This document shows positions 57,971 to 64,000 of a stretch of DNA of 64,000 nucleotides, piece after piece; the stretch's first letter is position 1; each line of letters opens with the position of its first letter. Under the pieces are notes generated by a model. That model saw only the letters and a list, made by a program, of their open reading frames with translations, was not told where the DNA came from and did not search any database. The stretch spans positions 86,625,574-86,689,573 of the forward strand of contig CM069441.1 in assembly GCA_035610835.1 (NCBI GenBank), read 5' to 3'. A program made the translations under genes and the position numbers. The DNA is from Ophiura sarsii (Eukaryota; Echinodermata; Ophiuroidea; Amphilepidida; Ophiuridae).

Positions 57971-60480
57971 GAGATGTGCCATCATGTGCCGAGGTGTGCC
58001 AGCATGTGCCAGCATGTGCCAGCATGTGCCGGTATGTGCCATCATGTGCCGAGGTGTGCCGAGGTGTGCCGAGGTGTGCCAGCATGTACCAGCATGTGCC
58101 GATATGTGCCATCACGTTCCAGGATGTGCCGAGGTGTGCCAGCATGTGCCGGTATGTGCCATCATGTGCCGAGGTGTGCAAGCATGTGCCAGCATGTGCC
58201 AGCATGTGCCGGTATGTGCCATCATGTGCCGAGGTGTGCCGAGGTGTGCCAGCATGTACCAGCATGTGCCGATATGTGCCATCACGTTCCAGGATGTCCC
58301 GAGATGTGCCAGCATGTGCCAGCATGTGCCAGCATGTGCCGATATGTGCCATCATGTGCCGAGGTGTGCCAGCATGTGCCGATGTGTGCCAGCATGTGCC
58401 AGCATGTGCCGATATGTGCCATCATGTTCCAGGATGTTCCGAGGTGTGCCAGCATGTGCCAGCATGTGCCGGTATGTGCCATCATGTGCCGAGGTGTGCC
58501 ATCATGTTCCAGTATGTGCCATCATGTGCCAGTATGTGCCGAGATGTGCCATTACGTTCCAGGATGTCCCGATGTGTGCCAGCATGTTCCAGTATGTGCC
58601 ATCATGTGCCAGTATGTGCCGAGATGTGCCATTACGTTCCAGGATGTCCCAGCATGTGCCAGCATGTGCCAGCATGTGCCGGTATGTGCCGGTATGTGCC
58701 ATCATGTGCTGAGGTGTGCCAGCATGTGCCGGTATGTGCTATCATGTGCCGGTATGTGCCATCATGTGCCGAGGTGTGCCGAGGTGTGCCAGCATGTACC
58801 AGCATGTGCCGATATGTGCCATCACGTTCCAGGATGTCCCGAGATGTGCCAGCATGTGCCAGCATGTGCCAGCATGTGCCGATATGTGCCATCATGTGCC
58901 GAGGTGTGCCAGCATGTGCCGATGTGTGCCAGCATGTGCCAGCATGTGCCGATATGTGCCATCATGTTCCAGGATGTTCCGAGGTGTGCCAGCATGTGCC
59001 AGCATGTGCCAGCATGTGCCGGTATGTGCCATCATGTGCCGAGGTGTGCCATCATGTTCCAGTATGTGCCATCATGTGCCAGTATGTGCCGAGATGTGCC
59101 ATTACGTTCCAGGATGTCCCGATGTGTGCCAGCATGTGCCAGCATGTGCCGATATGTGCCATCACGTTCCAGGATGTCCCGAGATGTGCCAGCAAGTGCC
59201 ATCATGTGCCAGCATGTGCCGGTATGTGCCGAGGTGTGCCAGCATGTACCAGCATGTGCCGATATGTGCCATCACGTTCCAGGATGTCCCGAGATGTGCC
59301 AGCAAGTGCCAGCATGTGCCAGCATGTGCCAGCATGTGCCGGTATGTGCCATCATGTGCCGAGGTGTGCCGAGGTGTGCCGATGTGTGCCAGCATGTGCC
59401 AGCATGTGCCGATATGTGCCATCATGTTCCAGGATGTTCCGAGGTGTGCCAGCATGTGCCAGCATGTGCCGGTATGTGCCATCATGTGCCGAGGTGTGCC
59501 ATCATGTTCCAGTATGTGCCATCATGTGCCGAGATGTGCCATTACGTTCCAGGATGTCCCGATGTGTGCCAGCATGTTCCAGTATGTGCCATCATGTGCC
59601 AGTATGTGCCGAGATGTGCCATTACGTTCCAGGATGTCCCAGCATGTGCCAGCATGTGCCAGCATGTGCCGGTATGTGCCGGTATGTGCCGGTATGTGCC
59701 GGTATGTGCCATCATGTGCTGAGGTGTGCCAGCATGTGCCAGCATGTGCCATCATGTGCCGAGGTGTGCCGAGGTGTGCCAGCATGTACCAGCATGTGCC
59801 GATATGTGCCATCACGTTCCAGGATGTCCCGAGGTGTGCCAGCATGTGCCGGTATGTGCCATCATGTGCCGAGGTGTGCAAGCATGTGCCAGCATGTGCC
59901 AGCATGTGCCGGTATGTGCCATCATGTGCCGAGGTGTGCCGAGGTGTGCCAGCATGTACCAGCATGTGCCGATATGTGCCATCACGTTCCAGGATGTCCC
60001 GAGATGTGCCAGCATGTGCCAGCATGTGCCAGCATGTGCCGATATGTGCCATCATGTGCCGAGGTGTGCCAGCATGTGCCGATGTGTGCCAGCATGTGCC
60101 AGCATGTGCCGATATGTGCCATCATGTTCCAGGATGTTCCGAGGTGTGCCAGCATGTGCCAGCATGTGCCGGTATGTGCCATCATGTGCCGAGGTGTGCC
60201 ATCATGTTCCAGTATGTGCCATCATGTGCCAGTATGTGCCGAGATGTGCCATTACGTTCCAGGATGTCCCGATGTGTGCCAGCATGTTCCAGTATGTGCC
60301 ATCATGTGCCAGTATGTGCCGAGATGTGCCATTACGTTCCAGGATGTCCCAGCATGTGCCAGCATGTGCCGGTATGTGCCGGTATGTGCCATCATGTGCT
60401 GAGGTGTGCCAGCATGTGCCAGCATGTGCCGGTATGTGCCATCATGTGCCGAGGTGTGCCGAGGTGTGCCGAGGTGTGCC

Positions 60481-62550
60481 AGCATGTACCAGCATGTGCC
60501 GATATGTGCCATCACGTTCCAGGATGTCCCGAGGTGTGCCAGCATGTGCCAGCATGTACCGGTATGTGCCATCATGTGCCGAGGTGTGCAAGCATGTGCC
60601 AGCATGTGCCGGTATGTGCCATCATGTGCCGAGGTGTGCCGAGGTGTGCCAGCATGTACCAGCATGTGCCGATATGTGCCATCACGTTCCAGGATGTCCC
60701 GAGATGTGCCAGCATGTGCCAGCATGTGCCGATATGTGCCATCATGTGCCGAGGTGTGCCAGCATGTGCCGATGTGTGCCAGCATGTGCCAGCATGTGCC
60801 GATATGTGCCATCATGTTCCAGGATGTTCCGAGGTGTGCCAGCATGTGCCAGCATGTGCCAGCATGTGCCAGCATGTGCCGGTATGTGCCATCATGTGCC
60901 GAGGTGTGCCATCATGTTCCAGTATGTGCCATCATGTGCCAGTATGTGCCGAGATGTGCCATTACGTTCCAGGATGTCCCGATGTGTGCCAGCATGTGCC
61001 AGCATGTGCCGATATGTGCCATCACGTTCCAGGATGTCCCGAGATGTGCCAGCAAGTGCCAGTATGTGCCAGCATGTGCCGGTATGTGCCGAGGTGTGCC
61101 AGCATGTACCAGCATGTGCCGATATGTGCCATCACGTTCCAGGATGTCCCGAGATGTGCCAGCAAGTGCCAGCATGTGCCAGCATGTGCCGGTATGTGCC
61201 ATCATGTGCCGAGGTGTGCCGAGGTGTGCCGATGTGTGCCAGCATGTGCCAGCATGTGCCGATATGTGCCATCATGTTCCAGGATGTTCCGAGGTGTGCC
61301 AGCATGTGCCAGCATGTGCCGGTATGTGCCATCATGTGCCGAGGTGTGCCATCATGTTCCAGTATGTGCCATCATGTGCCAGTATGTGTCGAGATGTGCC
61401 ATTACGTTCCAGGATGTCCCGATGTGTGCCACTATGTTCCAGTATGTGCCATCATGTGCCAGTATGTGCCGATATGTGCCATTACGTTCCAGGATGTGCC
61501 AGCATGTGCCAGCATGTGCCGGTATGTGCCGGTATGTGCCATCATGTGCTGAGGTGTGCCAGCATGTGCCAGCATGTGCCAGCATGTGCCAGCATGTGCC
61601 GGTATGTGCCATCATGTGCCGAGGTGTGCCGAGGTGTGCCGAGGTGTGCCAGCATGTACCAGCATGTGCCGATATGTGCCATCACGTTCCAGGATGTCCC
61701 GAGGTGTGCCAGCATGTGCCGGTATGTGCCAACAAATGCCGAGGTGTGCAAGCATGTGCCAGCATGTGCCGGTATGTGCCATCATGTGCCGAGGTGTGCC
61801 GAGGTGTGCCAGCATGTACCAGCATGTGCCGATATGTGCCATCACGTTCCAGGATGTCCCGAGATGTGCCAGCATGTGCCAGCATGTGCCGATATGTGCC
61901 ATCATGTGCCGAGGTGTGCCAGCATGTGCCGATGTGTGCCAGCATGTGCCAGCATGTGCCGATATGTGCCATCATGTTCCAGGATGTTCCGAGGTGTGCC
62001 AGCATGTGCCAGCATGTGCCGGTATGTGCCATCATGTGCCGAGGTGTGCCATCATGTTCCAGTATGTGCCATCATGTGCCAGTATGTGCCGAGATGTGCC
62101 ATTACGTTCCAGGATGTCCCGATATGTGCCATCATGTGCCGAGGTGTGCCAGCATGTGCCGATGTGTGCCAGCATGTGCCAGCATGTGCCGATATGTGCC
62201 ATCATGTTCCAGGATGTTCCGAGGTGTGCCAGCATGTGCCAGCATGTGCCGGTATGTGCCATCATGTGCCGAGGTGTGCCATCATGTTCCAGTATGTGCC
62301 ATCATGTGCCAGTATGTGCCGAGATGTGCCATTACGTTCCAGGATGTCCCGATGTGTGCCAGCATGTTCCAGTATGTGCCATCATGTGCCAGTATGTGCC
62401 GAGATGTGCCATTACGTTCCAGGATGTCCCAGCATGTGCCAGCATGTGCCGGTATGTGCCGGTATGTGCCATCATGTGCTGAGGTGTGCCAGCATGTGCC
62501 AGCATGTGCCGGTATGTGCCATCATGTGCCGAGGTGTGCCGAGGTGTGCC
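60481..62550 (+). repeat. Array 2 second higher-order repeat, copy 1 (2070 bp)
   Basis: The private pair AGCATGTACC then GGTATGTGCC (60551) and the run of four AGCATGTGCC (60841) recur exactly 2070 bp later. It also carries the odd unit AACAAATGCC at 61731. Confidence 0.85.
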
Positions 62551-64000
62551 AGCATGTACCAGCATGTGCCGATATGTGCCATCACGTTCCAGGATGTCCC
62601 GAGGTGTGCCAGCATGTGCCAGCATGTACCGGTATGTGCCATCATGTGCCGAGGTGTGCAAGCATGTGCCAGCATGTGCCGGTATGTGCCATCATGTGCC
62701 GAGGTGTGCCGAGGTGTGCCAGCATGTACCAGCATGTGCCGATATGTGCCATCACGTTCCAGGATGTCCCGAGATGTGCCAGCATGTGCCAGCATGTGCC
62801 GATATGTGCCATCATGTGCCGAGGTGTGCCAGCATGTGCCGATGTGTGCCAGCATGTGCCAGCATGTGCCGATATGTGCCATCATGTTCCAGGATGTTCC
62901 GAGGTGTGCCAGCATGTGCCAGCATGTGCCAGCATGTGCCAGCATGTGCCGGTATGTGCCATCATGTGCCGAGGTGTGCCATCATGTTCCAGTATGTGCC
63001 ATCATGTGCCAGTATGTGCCGAGATGTGCCATTACGTTCCAGGATGTCCCGATGTGTGCCAGCATGTGCCAGCATGTGCCGATATGTGCCATCACGTTCC
63101 AGGATGTCCCGAGATGTGCCAGCAAGTGCCAGCATGTGCCAGCATGTGCCGGTATGTGCCGAGGTGTGCCAGCATGTACCAGCATGTGCCGATATGTGCC
63201 ATCACGTTCCAGGATGTCCCGAGATGTGCCAGCAAGTGCCAGCATGTGCCAGCATGTGCCGGTATGTGCCATCATGTGCCGAGGTGTGCCGAGGTGTGCC
63301 GATGTGTGCCAGCATGTGCCAGCATGTGCCGATATGTGCCATCATGTTCCAGGATGTTCCGAGGTGTGCCAGCATGTGCCAGCATGTGCCGGTATGTGCC
63401 ATCATGTGCCGAGGTGTGCCATCATGTTCCAGTATGTGCCATCATGTGCCAGTATGTGTCGAGATGTGCCATTACGTTCCAGGATGTCCCGATGTGTGCC
63501 ACTATGTTCCAGTATGTGCCATCATGTGCCAGTATGTGCCGATATGTGCCATTACGTTCCAGGATGTGCCAGCATGTGCCAGCATGTGCCGGTATGTGCC
63601 GGTATGTGCCATCATGTGCTGAGGTGTGCCAGCATGTGCCAGCATGTGCCAGCATGTGCCAGCATGTGCCGGTATGTGCCATCATGTGCCGAGGTGTGCC
63701 GAGGTGTGCCAGCATGTACCAGCATGTGCCGATATGTGCCATCACGTTCCAGGATGTCCCGAGGTGTGCCAGCATGTGCCGGTATGTGCCAACAAATGCC
63801 GAGGTGTGCAAGCATGTGCCAGCATGTGCCGGTATGTGCCATCATGTGCCGAGGTGTGCCGAGGTGTGCCAGCATGTACCAGCATGTGCCGATATGTGCC
63901 ATCACGTTCCAGGATGTCCCGAGATGTGCCAGCATGTGCCAGCATGTGCCGATATGTGCCATCATGTGCCGAGGTGTGCCAGCATGTGCCGATGTGTGCC
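62551..64000 (+). repeat. Array 2 second higher-order repeat, copy 2 (runs off the window)
   Basis: It matches 60481 onward at a 2070-bp offset, falling to 2060 after one GAGGTGTGCC is lost near 63691-63710 (AACAAATGCC at 63791). Confidence 0.85.

Larger units (their letters stand above)
50871..64000 (+). repeat. Decamer minisatellite array 2 (at least 13.13 kb, runs off the window)
   Basis: 1313 consecutive 10-bp units in unbroken register. Common units are AGCATGTGCC, GGTATGTGCC, ATCATGTGCC, GAGGTGTGCC, AGTATGTGCC, GAGATGTGCC, GATATGTGCC and GATGTGTGCC. Diagnostic variants are AGCATGTACC, ATCATGTTCC, AGGATGTTCC, ATTACGTTCC, ATCACGTTCC, AGGATGTCCC and AGCAAGTGCC. Order is not random: ATCACGTTCC is nearly always preceded by GATATGTGCC and followed by AGGATGTCCC. 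Stop codons arise mainly from the rare unit ending TGCT before GAGG, so one frame stays open for 2617 codons from 50859. This is a compositional effect, and I do not call a gene. Confidence 0.97.

Noticed and set aside
50859..63622. Plus-strand frames of up to 2617 codons as a repetitive Cys-rich protein gene
   Set aside because: Long frames are expected from a repeat of 10 bp whose common units make no stop codon. Starts are TTG or internal ATGs of the repeat. Kept only as a finding to test.
31471..64000. CRISPR array
   Set aside because: The units are 10 bp with no unique spacers, and the DNA is eukaryotic.
31471..64000. Telomeric repeat
   Set aside because: The unit is unlike TTAGGG or its variants and both arrays are bounded by unique DNA on at least one side. 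A centromeric or subtelomeric role cannot be judged from the window.

Overview
This is animal nuclear DNA, about two-thirds A+T outside the repeats. It has GT-AG spliced exons, an intronless rhodopsin-class GPCR, a Penelope-type reverse transcriptase and many terminal-inverted-repeat elements. No bacterial operon, Shine-Dalgarno site, rRNA or CRISPR is visible. A marine invertebrate, possibly an echinoderm or hemichordate, would fit. That is an impression only, because nothing here fixes the taxon.

Layout. 1-13.2 kb: the 3' part of a multi-exon gene on the + strand. Seven exons join in one continuous 761-codon frame ending at 12881. It resembles ERCC6L (PICH), a Snf2-family DNA translocase of mitotic ultrafine bridges. 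Only the disordered acidic tail and the C-terminal TPR-like helices are in the window; the helicase core lies upstream. Its introns hold a 391-bp TTAA-flanked foldback, an inverted-repeat element filled with a palindromic 11-bp repeat, a 22-bp minisatellite, several MITEs and a 3.4-kb foldback element with TTAA target duplications.

13.2-31.5 kb: gene-poor DNA with many short elements (PIF/Harbinger-like, hAT-like with an 8-bp target duplication, TTAA MITEs, others of unknown class). It has one convincing gene, a 372-codon single-exon peptide-type GPCR on the minus strand (28491-29609).

31.5-64 kb: dominated by two very large minisatellite arrays built from the same decamer vocabulary (NNNNTGTGCC and variants). 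Array 1 (31471-40514) runs on the minus strand. Array 2 (50871 to the window end) runs on the plus strand. They form a giant inverted pair around a 10.35-kb spacer. Array 2 keeps exact 10-bp register for 13,130 bp, contains 2.7-kb and 2.07-kb higher-order repeats, and changes length by whole decamers. The decamers read without stops for long distances (one frame of 2617 codons), but this follows from repeat composition and I do not call it a gene.

The spacer holds a 3.2-kb foldback element (arms about 540 bp), a tRNA-like hairpin element, and a Penelope-like reverse transcriptase frame lying between two nearly identical 746-bp inverted arms. The most unusual material is the inverted decamer megasatellite pair and the inverted-arm Penelope-like element. 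The two genes show no functional link to each other or to the repeats.
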